Source: Rugalucina vietnamica (Eukaryota > Mollusca > Bivalvia > Lucinida > Lucinidae). From it: a stretch of DNA of 64,000 bases. The stretch is taken from contig OZ024879.1 of assembly GCA_964017185.1 (NCBI GenBank), forward strand, positions 25,175,456 through 25,239,455. Direction: 5' to 3'. Positions within the stretch are counted from its first letter, which is position 1, and each line of letters starts with the position of its first letter. Positions 44,877-58,100 of the stretch are shown here, in pieces. A program made the translations under genes and the position numbers. The notes beneath the pieces were generated by a model. That model had not been told where the DNA came from, made no database searches, and saw only the letters and a list, made by a program, of their open reading frames with translations.

Positions 44877-47800
44877 TTAAAACCGTGTCAACACGTTGAA
44901 ACTAAGCGTTGTAGTTAAAACCGTTAATGGCAACACGTAAACACTAAGCTTTGCATTTGCAACCGTCAAAACAGTTGCAAACGTTAGTGTCAACATGGAA
45001 GCACTAACCGTTACAGTTGCAACCTTTAATGGCAACACGTTAACATTAAGCGTTAGTGGCAACACGTTAAAGCTAAGTGTTGCAGTTGCAAACGTTAGTG
45101 TTAACATGTAAGCACTAACCGTTGCAGTTGCAACCTTTAAAGGCAAACACGTTAACATTAAGCATTGCAGTTGCAAGCGTTAGTGGCAACACGTTAAAAC
45201 TAAGCGTTGCAGTTACAACCGTTAGTTTCAACATTACAGTAAGTGTAGCATTTGCTTACGTTAATTTCAACACGTTAACACGTTGCAACCGTTTATGTCA
45301 ACATGTTAACACTTAGCATTGCAGTTGCAACCATTAGTGTCAACATATTTACACTAAGCGTTGCAGTTGCAACCGTTAATTACAACACGTTAACACTAAG
45401 CATTGCGGTTACAATGCGTTAAAACTAAGCGTTGTAGTTAAAACCGTTAATGACAACACGTAAACACTCAGCTTTGCATTTGCAACCATTAAAACCATGT
45501 CAACACGTTAAAACTAAGCGTTGTAGTTATAACCGTTAATTGCAACACGTTAGCACTAAGCATTGGATTTGCAACCGTTAATACCGTGGCAACATGTTAA
45601 AACTAAGCGTTGCAGTTAAAACCGTTAATGACAACACGTAAACACTAAGCTTTGCATTTGCAACCGTTAAAACCGTGTCAACACGTTAAAACTAAGCGTT
45701 GTAGTTAAAACCGTTAATGGCAACACGTAAACACTAAGCTTTGCATTTGCAACCGTTAAAACAGTTGCAAACGTTAGTGTCAACATGTAAGCACTAACCG
45801 TTACAGTTGCAACCTTTAATGGCAACACGTTAACATTAAGCGTTAGTGGCAACACGTTAAAGCTAAGCGTTGCAGTTGCAAACGTTAGTGTCAACATGTA
45901 AGCATTAACCGTTGCAGTTGCAACCTTTAAAGGCAACACGTTAACATTAAGCATTGCAGTTGCAAGCGTTAGTGGCAACACGTTAAAACTAAGCGTTGCA
46001 GTTACAACCGTTAGTGTCAACATTACAGTAAGTGTAGCATTCGTTTACGTTAATTTCAACACGTTAACACGTTGCAACCGTTTATGTCAACATGTTAACA
46101 CTTAGCATTGCAGTTGCAACCGTTAGTGTCAACATGTTTACACTAAGCGTTGCAGTTGCAACCGTTAATGACAACACGTTAACACTAAACATTGCGGTTA
46201 CAATGCGTTAAAACTAAGCGTTGTAGTTAAAACCGTTAATGACAACACGTAAACACTCAGCTTTGCATTTGCAACCATTAAAACCATGTCAACACGTTAA
46301 AACTAAGCGTTGTAGTTATAACCGTTAATTGCAACACGTTAGCACTAAGCATTGGATTTGCAACCGTTAATACCGTGGCAACATGTTAAAACTAAGCGTT
46401 GCAGTTAAAACCGTTAATGACAACACGTAAACACTAAGCTTTGCATTTGCAACCGTTAAAACCGTGTCAACACGTTAAAACTAAGCGTTGTAGTTAAAAC
46501 CGTTAATGGCAACACGTAAACACTAAGCTTTGCATTTGCAACCGTTAAAACAGTTGCAAACGTTAGTGTCAACATGTAAGCACTAACCGTTACAGTTGCA
46601 ACCTTTAATGGCAACACGTTAACATTAAGCGTTAGTGGCAACACGTTAAAGCTAAGCGTTGCAGTTGCAAACGTTAGTGTCAACATGTAAGCATTAACCG
46701 TTGCAGTTGCAACCTTTAAAGGCAACACGTTAACATTAAGCATTGCAGTTGCAAGCGTTAGTGGCAACACGTTAAAACTAAGCGTTGCAGTTACAACCGT
46801 TAGTGTCAACATTACAGTAAGTGTAGCATTCGTTTACGTTAATTTCAACACGTTAACACGTTGCAACCGTTTATGTCAACATGTTAACACTTAGCATTGC
46901 AGTTGCAACCGTTAGTGTCAACATGTTTACACTAAGCGTTGCAGTTGCAACCGTTAATGACAACACGTAAACACTAAGCTTTGCATTTGCAACCATTAAA
47001 ACCATGTCAACACGTTAAAACTAAGCGTTGTACATGTAGTTATAACCGTTAATTGCAACACGTTAGCACTAAGCATTGGATTTGCAACCGTTAATACCGT
47101 GGCAACATGTTAAAACTAAGCGTTGCAGTTAAAACCGTTAATGACAACACGTAAACACTAAGCTTTGCATTTGCAACCATTAAAACCGTGTCAACACGTT
47201 AAAACTAAGCGTTGTAGTTAAAACCGTTAATGGCAATACGTAAACACTAAGCTTTGCATTTGCAACCGTTAAAACAGTTGCAAACGTTAGTGTCAACATG
47301 TAAGCACTAACCGTTAGAGTTGCAACCTTTAATGGGAAGACGTTAACATTAAGCGTTAGTGGCAACACGTTAAAGCTAAGCGTTGCAGTTGCAAACGTTA
47401 GTGTCAACATGTAAGCACTAACCCTTGCAGTTGTAACCTTTAAAGGCAACACGTTAACATTAAGCATTGCAGTTGCAAGCGTTAGTGGCAACACGTTAAA
47501 ACTAAGCGTTGCAGTTACAACCGTTAGTGTCAACATAACAGTAAGTGTAGCATTTGCTTACGTTAATTTCAACACGTTAACACGTTGCAACCGTTTAATG
47601 TCAACATGTTAACACTTAGCATTGCAGTTGCAACCGTTAGTGTCAACATGTTTACACTAAGCGTTGCAGTTGCAACCGTTAATGACAACACGTTAACACT
47701 AAGCATTGCGGTTACAATGCGTTAAAACTAAGCGTTGTAGTTAAAACCGTTAATGACAACACGTAAACACTAAGCTTTGCATTTGCAACCATTAAAACCA

Positions 47801-50100
47801 TGTCAACACGTTAAAACTAAGCGTTGTAGTTATAACCGTTAATTGCAACACGTTAGCACTAAGCATTGGATTTGCAACCGTTAATACCGTGGCAACATGT
47901 AAAAACTAAGCGTTGCAGTTAAAACCGTTAATGACAACACGTAAGCTGCTTTGCATTTGCAACCGTTAAAACCGTGTCAACACGTTGAAACTAAGCGTTG
48001 TAGTTAAAACCGTTAATGGCAACACGTAAACACTAAGCTTTGCATTTGCAACCGTCAAAACAGTTGCAAACGTTAGTGTCAACATGGAAGCACTAACCGT
48101 TACAGTTGCAACCTTTAATGGCAACACGTTAACATTAAGCGTTAGTGGCAACACGTTAAAGCTAAGTGTTGCAGTTGCAAACGTTAGTGTTAACATGTAA
48201 GCACTAACCGTTGCAGTTGCAACCTTTAAAGGCAAACACGTTAACATTAAGCATTGCAGTTGCAAGCGTAAGTGGCAACACGTTAAAACTAAGCGTTGCA
48301 GTTACAACCGTTAGTTTCAACATTACAGTAAGTGTAGCATTTGCTTACGTTAATTTCAACACGTTAACACGTTGCAACCGTTTATGTCAACATGTTAACA
48401 CTTAGCATTGCAGTTGCAACCATTAGTGTCAACATGTTTACACTAAGCGTTGCAGTTGCAACCGTTAATTACAACACGTTAACACTAAGCATTGCGGTTA
48501 CAATGCGTTAAAACTAAGCGTTGTAGTTAAAACCGTTAATGACAACACGTAAACACTCAGCTTTGCATTTGCAACCATTAAAACCATGTCAACACGTTAA
48601 AACTAAGCGTTGTAGTTATAACCGTTAATTGCAACACGTTAGCACTAAGCATTGGATTTGCAACCGTTAATACCGTGGCAACATGTTAAAACTAAGCGTT
48701 GCAGTTAAAACCGTTAATGACAACACGTAAACACTAAGCTTTGCATTTGCAACCGTTAAAACCGTGTCAACACGTTAAAACTAAGCGTTGTAGTTAAAAC
48801 CGTTAATGGCAACACGTAAACACTAAGCTTTGCATTTGCAACCGTTAAAACAGTTGCAAACGTTAGTGTCAACATGTAAGCACTAACCGTTACAGTTGCA
48901 ACCTTTAATGGCAACACGTTAACATTAAGCGTTAGTGGCAACACGTTAAAGCTAAGCGTTGCAGTTGCAAACGTTAGTGTCAACATGTAAGCATTAACCG
49001 TTGCAGTTGCAACCTTTAAAGGCAACACGTTAACATTAAGCATTGCAGTTGCAAGCGTTAGTGGCAACACGTTAAAACTAAGCGTTGCAGTTACAACCGT
49101 TAGTGTCAACATTACAGTAAGTGTAGCATTCGTTTACGTTAATTTCAACACGTTAACACGTTGCAACCGTTTATGTCAACATGTTAACACTTAGCATTGC
49201 AGTTGCAACCGTTAGTGTCAACATGTTTACACTAAGCGTTGCAGTTGCAACCGTTAATGACAACACGTTAACACTAAACATTGCGGTTACAATGCGTTAA
49301 AACTAAGCGTTGTAGTTAAAACCGTTAATGACAACACGTAAACACTCAGCTTTGCATTTGCAACCATTAAAACCATGTCAACACGTTAAAACTAAGCGTT
49401 GTAGTTATAACCGTTAATTGCAACACGTTAGCACTAAGCATTGGATTTGCAACCGTTAATACCGTGGCAACATGTTAAAACTAAGCGTTGCAGTTAAAAC
49501 CGTTAATGACAACACGTAAACACTAAGCTTTGCATTTGCAACCGTTAAAACCGTGTCAACACGTTAAAACTAAGCGTTGTAGTTAAAACCGTTAATGGCA
49601 ACACGTAAACACTAAGCTTTGCATTTGCAACCGTTAAAACAGTTGCAAACGTTAGTGTCAACATGTAAGCACTAACCGTTACAGTTGCAACCTTTAATGG
49701 CAACACGTTAACATTAAGCGTTAGTGGCAACACGTTAAAGCTAAGCGTTGCAGTTGCAAACGTTAGTGTCAACATGTAAGCATTAACCGTTGCAGTTGCA
49801 ACCTTTAAAGGCAACACGTTAACATTAAGCATTGCAGTTGCAAGCGTTAGTGGCAACACGTTAAAACTAAGCGTTGCAGTTACAACCGTTAGTGTCAACA
49901 TTACAGTAAGTGTAGCATTCGTTTACGTTAATTTCAACACGTTAACACGTTGCAACCGTTTATGTCAACATGTTAACACTTAGCATTGCAGTTGCAACCG
50001 TTAGTGTCAACATGTTTACACTAAGCGTTGCAGTTGCAACCGTTAATGACAACACGTTAACACTAAGCATTGCGGTTACAATGCGTTAAAACTAAGCGTT
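44091..50100. repeat. Block duplication, 3089-bp offset
   Basis: Units at 44,091, 44,877, 45,667 and 46,456 recur at 47,180, 47,966, 48,756 and 49,545 with the same internal variants (for example CACTAAACATTGCGG at about 46,186 and 49,275). Confidence 0.8.
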
Positions 50101-52116
50101 GTAGTTAAAACCGTTAATGACAACACGTAAACACTAAGCTTTGCATTTGCAACCATGTCAACACGTTAAAACTAAGCGTTGTAGTTATAACCGTTAATTG
50201 CAACACATTAGCACTAAGCATTGGATTTGCAACCGTTAATACCGTGGCAATACGTTAAAACTAAGCGTTGCAGTTAGAACCGTTAATGACAACACGTAAA
50301 CACTAAGCTTTGCATTTGCAACCGTTAATACAGTTGCAAACGTTAGTGTCAACATGTAAGCACTAACCGTTAAAGTTGCAACCTTAAATGCAACACGTTA
50401 ACATTAAGCGTTAGTGGCAACACGTTAAAGCTAAGCTTTGCAGTTGCAAACGTTAGTGTCAACATGTAAGCACTAACCGTTGCAGTTACAACCTTTAAAG
50501 GCAACACGTTAACATTAAGCATTGCAGTTGCAAGCGTTAGTGGCAACACGTTAAAACTAAGCGTTGCAGTTACAACCGTAAGTGTCAACATTATAACAGT
50601 AAGTGTAGCATTTGCTTACGTTAATTTCAACACGTTAAAACGTTGCAACCGTTTATGTCAACATGTTAACACTTAGCATTGCAGTTGCAACCGTTAGTGT
50701 CAACATGTTTACACTAAGCGTTGCAGTTGCAACACGTTAACACTAAGCATTTCGGTTACAATGCGTTAAAACTAAGCGTTGCAGTTACAACCGTTATAAC
50801 ATTATAACAGTGTAGCATTTGCTTACGTTAATTTCAACACGTTAACACGTTGCAACCGTTTATGTCAACACTTAGCATTGCAGTTGCAACCGTTAGTGTC
50901 AACATGTTTACACTAAGCGTTGCAGTTGCAACCGTTAATGACAACACGTAAACACTAAGCTTTGCATTTGCAACCATTAAAACCATGTCAACACGTTAAA
51001 ACTAAGCGTTGTACATGTAGTTATAACCGTTAATTGCAACACGTTAGCACTAAGCATTGGATTTGCAACCGTTAATACCGTGGCAACATGTTAAAACTAA
51101 GCGTTGCAGTTAAAACCGTTAATGACAACACGTAAACACTAAGCTTTGCATTTGCAACCATTAAAACCGTGTCAACACGTTAAAACTAAGCGTTGTAGTT
51201 AAAACCGTTAATGGCAATAAGTAAACACTAAGCTTTGCATTTGCAACCGTTAAAACAGTTGCAAACGTTAGTGTCAGCATGTAAGCACTAACCGTTAGAG
51301 TTGCAACCTTTAATGGGAAGACGTTAACATTAAGCGTTAGTGGCAACACGTTAAAGCTAAGCGTTGCAGTTGCAAACGTTAGTGTCAACATGTAAGCACT
51401 AACCCTTGCAGTTGTAACCTTTAAAGGCAACACGTTAACATTAAGCATTGCAGTTGCAAGCGTTAGTGGCAACACGTTAAAACTAAGCGTTGCAGTTACA
51501 ACCGTAAGTGTCAACATTATAACAGTAAGTGTAGCATTTGCTTACGTTAATTTCAACACGTTAAAACGTTGCAACCGTTTATGTCAACATGTTAACACTT
51601 AGCATTGCAGTTGCAACCGTTAGTGTCAACATGTTTACACTAAGCGTTGCAGTTGCAACACGTTAACACTAAGCATTTCGGTTACAATGCGTTTCGGTTA
51701 CTAAGCGTTGCAGTTACAACCGTTATAACATTATAACAGTGTAGCATTTGCTTACGTTAATTTCAACACGTTAACACGTTGCAACCGTTTATGTCAACAC
51801 TTAGCATTGCAGTTGCAACCGTTAGTGTCAACATGTTTACACTAAGCGTTGCAGTTGCAACCGTTAATGACAACACGTGTAAACACTAAGCTTTGCATTT
51901 GCAACCATTAAAACCATGTCAACACGTTAAAACTAAGCGTTGTAGTTATAACCGTTAATTGCAACACGTTAGCACTAAACATTGGATTTGCAACCGTTAA
52001 TACCGTGGCAACATGTTAAAACTAAGCGTTGCAGTTAAAACCGTTAATGACAACACTAAGCTTTGCATTTGCAACCATTAAAACCGCGTCAACACGTTAA
52101 AACTAAGCGTTGTAGT

Positions 52117-55100
52117 TCAAACCGTTAATGGCAATACGTAAACACTAAGCTTTGCATTTGCAACCGTTAAAACAGTTGCAAACGTTAGTGTCAACATGTA
52201 AGCACTAACCGTTAGAGTTGCAACCTTTAATGGGAAGACGTTAACATTAAGCGTTAGTGGCAACACGTTAAAGCAAAGCGTTGCAGTTGCAAACGTTAGT
52301 GTCAACATGTAAGCACTAACCCTTGCAGTTGTAACCATTAAAGGCAACACGTTAACATTAAGCATTGCAGTTGCAAGCGTTAGTGGCAACACGTTAAAAC
52401 TAAGCGTTGCAGTTACAACCGTTAGTGTCAACATAACAGTAAGTGTAGCATTTGCTTACGTTAATTTCAACACGTTAACACGTTGCAACCGTTTAATGTC
52501 AACATGTTAACACTTAGCATTGCAGTTGCAACCGTTAGTGTCAACATGTTTACACTAAGCGTTGCAGTTGCAACCGTTAATGACAACACGTTAACACTAA
52601 GCATTGCGGTTACAATGCGTTAAAACTAAGCGTTGTAGTTAAAACCGTTAATGACAACACGTAAACACTAAGCTTTTGCAACAATTAAAACCATGTCAAC
52701 ACGTTAAAACTAAGCGTTGTAGTTATAACCGTTAATTGCAACACATTAGCACTAAGCATTGGATTTGCAACCGTTTATACCGTGGTAACACGTTAAAACT
52801 AACGTTGCAGTTAAAACCGTTAATGACAACACGTAAACACTAAGCTTTGCATTTGCAACTATTTAAACCATGTCAGTCAACACGTTAAAACTAAGCGTTG
52901 TAGTTATAACCGTTAATTGCAACACGTTAGCACTAAGCATTGGATTTGCAACCGTTAATACCGTGGCAACATGTTAAAACTAAGCGTTGCAGTTAAAACC
53001 GTTAATGCCAACACGTAAACACTAAGCTTTGCATTTGCAACCATTAAAACCGTGTCAACACGTTAAAACTAAGCGTTGTAGTTAAAACCGTTAATGGCAA
53101 CACGTAAACACTAAGCTTTGCATTTGCAACCGTTAAAACAGTTGCAAACGTTAGTGTCAACATGCATTAACCGTTGCAGTTGCAACCTTTAAAGGCAACA
53201 CGTTAACATTAAGCATTGCAGTTGCAAGCGTTAGTGGCACTAAGCATTGGATTTGCAACCGTTAATACCGTGGCAACATGTAAAAACTAAGCGTTGCAGT
53301 TAAAACCGTTAATGACAACACGTAAGCTGCTTTGCATTTGCAACCGTTAAAACCGTGTCAACACGTTGAAACTAAGCGTTGTAGTTAAAACCGTTAATGG
53401 CAACACGTAAACACTAAGCTTTGCATTTGCAACCGTCAAAACAGTTGCAAACGTTAGTGTCAACATGGAAGCACTAACCGTTACAGTTGCAACCTTTAAT
53501 GGCAACACGTTAACATTAAGCGTTAGTGGCAACACATTAAAGCTAAGTGTTGCAGTTGCAAACGTTAGTGTTAACATGTAAGCACTAACCGTTGCAGTTG
53601 CAACCTTTAAATGCAACACGTTAACATTAAGCATTGCAGTTGCAAGCGTTAGTGGCAACACGTTAAAACTAAGCGTTGCAGTTACAACCGTTAGTTTCAA
53701 CATTACAGTAAGTGTAGCATTTGCTTACGTTAATTTCAACACGTTAACACGTTGCAACCGTTTATGTCAACATGTTAACACTTAGCATTGCAGTTGCAAC
53801 CATTAGTGTCAACATGTTTACACTAAGCGTTGCAGTTGCAACCGTTAATTACAACACGTTAACACTAAGCATTGCGGTTACAATGCGTTAAAACTAAGCG
53901 TTGTAGTTAAAACCGTTAATGACAACACGTAAACACTAAGCTTTGCAGTTGCAACCATTAAAACCATGTCAACACGTTCAAACTAAGCGTTGTAGTTAAA
54001 ACCGTTAATGACAACACGTAAACACTAAGCTTTGCAGTTGCAACCATTAAAACCATGTCAACACGTTCAAACTAAGCGTTGTAGTTATAACCGTTAATTG
54101 CAACACGTTAGCACTAAGCATTGGATTTGCAACCGTTAATACCGTGGCAACATGTTAAAACTAAGCGTTGCAGTTAAAACCGTTAATGACAACACGTAAA
54201 CACTAAGCTTTGCATTTGCAACCGTTAAAACCGTGTCAACACGTTAAAACTAAGCGTTGTAGTTAAAACCGTTAATGGCAACACGTAAACACTAAGCTTT
54301 GCATTTGCAACCGTTAAAACAGTTGCAAACGTTAGTGTCAACATGTAAGCACTAACCGTTAGAGTTGCAACCTTTAATGGGAAGACGTTAACATTAAGCG
54401 TTAGTGGCAACACGTTAAAGCTAAGCGTTGCAGTTGCAAACGTTAGTGTCAACATGTAAGCATTAACCGTTGCAGTTGCAACCTTTAAAGGCAACACGTT
54501 AACATTAAGCATTGCAGTTGCAAGCGTTAGTGGCAACACGTTAAAACTAAGCGTTGCAGTTACAACCGTTAGTGTCAACATTACAGTAAGTGTAGCATTC
54601 GTTTACGTTAATTTCAACACGTTAACACGTTGCAACCGTTTATGTCAACATGTTAAGACTTAGCATTGCAGTTGCAACCGTTAGTGTCAACATGTTTACA
54701 CTAAGCGTTGCAGTTGCAACCGTTAATGACAACACGTTAACACTAAGCATTGCGGTTACAATGCGTTAAAACTAAGCGTTGTAGTTAAAACCGTTAATGA
54801 CAACACGTAAACACTAAGCTTTGCATTTGCAACCATGTCAACACGTTAAAACTAAGCGTTGTAGTTATAACCGTTAATTGCAACACATTAGCACTAAGCA
54901 TTGGATTTGCAACCGTTAATACCGTGGCAACACGTTAAAACTAAGCGTTGCAGTTAGAACCGTTAATGACAACACGTAAACACTAAGCTTTGCATTTGCA
55001 ACCGTTAATACAGTTGCAAACGTTAGTGTCAACATGTAAGCACTAACCGTTAAAGTTGCAACCTTAAATGCAACACGTTAACATTAAGCGTTAGTGGCAA

Positions 55101-58100
55101 CACGTTACAGCTAAGCTTTGCAGTTGCAAACGTTAGTGTCAACATGTAAGCACTAACCGTTGCAGTTACAACCTTTAAAGGCAACACGTTAACATTAAGC
55201 ATTGCAGTTGCAAGCGTTAGTGGCAACACGTTAAAACTAAGCGTTGCAGTTACAACCGTAAGTGTCAACATTATAACAGTAAGTGTAGCATTTGCTTACG
55301 TTAATTTCAACACGTTAAAACGTTGCAACCGTTTATGTCAACATGTTAACACTTAGCATTGCAGTTGCAACCGTTAGTGTCAACATGTTTGCACTAAGCG
55401 TTGCAGTTGCAACACGTTAACACTAAGCATTTCGGTTACAATGCGTTAAAACTAAGCGTTGCAGTTACAACCGTTATAACATTATAACAGTGTAGCATTT
55501 GCTTACGTTAATTTCAACACGTTAACACGTTGCAACCGTTTATGTCAACACTTAGCATTGCAGTTGCAACCGTTAGTGTCAACATGTTTACACTAAGCGT
55601 TGCAGTTGCAACCGTTAATGACAACACGTAAACACTAAGCTTTGCATTTGCAACCATTAAAACCATGTCAACACGTTAAAACTAAGCGTTGTACATGTAG
55701 TTATAACCGTTAATTGCAACACGTTAGCACTAAGCATTGGATTTGCAACCGTTAATACCGTGGCAACATGTTAAAACTAAGCGTTGCAGTTAAAACCGTT
55801 AATGACAACACGTAAACACTAAGCTTTGCATTTGCAACCGTTAAAACAGTTGCAAACGTTAGTGTCAACATGTAAGCACTAACCGTTAGAGTTGCAACCT
55901 TTAATGGGAAGACGTTAACATTAAGCGTTAGTGGCAACACGTTAAAGCTAAGCGTTGCAGTTGCAAACGTTAGTGTCAACATGTAAGCACTAACCCTTGC
56001 AGTTGTAACCTTTAAAGGCAACACGTTAACATTAAGCATTGCAGTTGCAAGCGTTAGTGGCAACACGTTAAAACTAAGCGTTGCAGTTACAACCGTTAGT
56101 GTCAACATAACAGTAAGTGTAGCATTTGCTTACGTTAATTTCAACACGTTAACACGTTGCAACCGTTTAATGTCAACATGTTAACACTTAGCATTGCAGT
56201 TGCAACCGTTAGTGTCAACATGTTTACACTAAGCGTTGCAGTTGCAACCGTTAATGACAACACGTTAACACTAAGCATTGCGGTTACAATGCGTTAAAAC
56301 TAAGCGTTGTAGTTAAAACCGTTAATGACAACACGTAAACACTAAGCTTTGCATTTGCAACCATTAAAACCATGTCAACACGTTAAAACTAAGCGTTGTA
56401 GTTATAACCGTTAATTGCAACACGTTAGCACTAAGCATTGGATTTGCAACCGTTAATACCGTGGCAACATGTAAAAACTAAGCGTTGCAGTTAAAACCGT
56501 TAATGACAACACGTAAGCTGCTTTGCATTTGCAACCGTTAAAACCGTGTCAACACGTTGAAACTAAGCGTTGTAGTTAAAACCGTTAATGGCAACACGTA
56601 AACACTAAGCTTTGCATTTGCAACCGTCAAAACAGTTGCAAACGTTAGTGTCAACATGGAAGCACTAACCGTTACAGTTGCAACCTTTAATGGCAACACG
56701 TTAACATTAAGCGTTAGTGGCAACACGTTAAAGCTAAGTGTTGCAGTTGCAAACGTTAGTGTTAACATGTAAGCACTAACCGTTGCAGTTGCAACCTTTA
56801 AAGGCAACACGTTAACATTAAGTATTGCAGTTGCAAGCGATAGTGGCAACACGTTAAAACTAAGCGTTGCAGTTACAACCGTTAGTTTCAACATTACAGT
56901 AAGTGTAGCATTTGCTTACGTTAATTTCAACACGTTAACACGTTGCAACCGTTTATGTCAACATGTTAACACTTAGCATTGCAGTTGCAACCATTAGTGT
57001 CAACATGTTTACACTAAGCGTTGCAGTTGCAACCGTTAATTACAACACGTTAACACTAAGCATTGCGGTTACAATGCGTTAAAACTAAGCGTTGTAGTTA
57101 AAACCGTTAATGACAACACGTAAACACTAAGCTTTGCATTTGCAACCATTAAAACCATGTCAACACGTTAAAACTAAGCGTTGTAGTTATAACCGTTAAT
57201 TGCAACACATTAGCACTAAGCATTGGATTTGCAACCGTTAATACCGTGGCAACACGTTAAAACTAAGCGTTGCAGTTAGAACCGTTAATGACAACACGTA
57301 AACACTAAGCTTTGCATTTGCAACCGTTAATACAGTTGCAAACGTTAGTGTCAACATGTAAGCACTAACCGTTACAGTTGCAACCTTAAATGCAACACGT
57401 TAACATTAAGCGTTAGTGGTAACACGTTAAAGCTAAGCGTTGCAGTTGCAAACGTTAGTGTCAACATGTAAGCACTAACCGTTGCAGTTACAACCTTTAA
57501 AGGCAACACGTTTTTTTAACATTAAGCATTGCAGTTGCAAGCGTTAGTTACAACCGTAAGTGTCAACATTATAACAGTAAGTGTAGCATTTGCTTACGTT
57601 AATTTCAACACGTTAAAACGTTGCAACCGTTTATGTCAACATGTTAACACTTAGCATTGCAGTTGCAACCGTTAGTGTCAACATGTTTACACTAAGCGTT
57701 GCAGTTGCAACACGTTAACACTAAGCATTTCGGTTACAATGCGTTAAAACTTAGCGTTACAGTTACAACCGTTATAACATTATAACAGTGTAGCATTTGC
57801 TTACGTTAATTTCAACACATTAACACGTTGCAACCGTTTATGTCAACACTTAGCATTGCAGTTGCAACCGTTAGTGTCAAATGTTTACACTAAGCGTTGC
57901 AGTTGCAACCGTTAATGACAACACGTAAACACTAAGCTTTGTATTTGGAACCATTAAAACCATGTCAACACGTTAAAACTAAGCGTTGTAGTTATAACCG
58001 TTAATTGCAACACGTTAGCACTAAACATTGGATTTGCAACCGTTAATACCGTGGCAACATGTTAAAACTAAGCGTTGCAGTTAAAACCGTTAATGACAAC

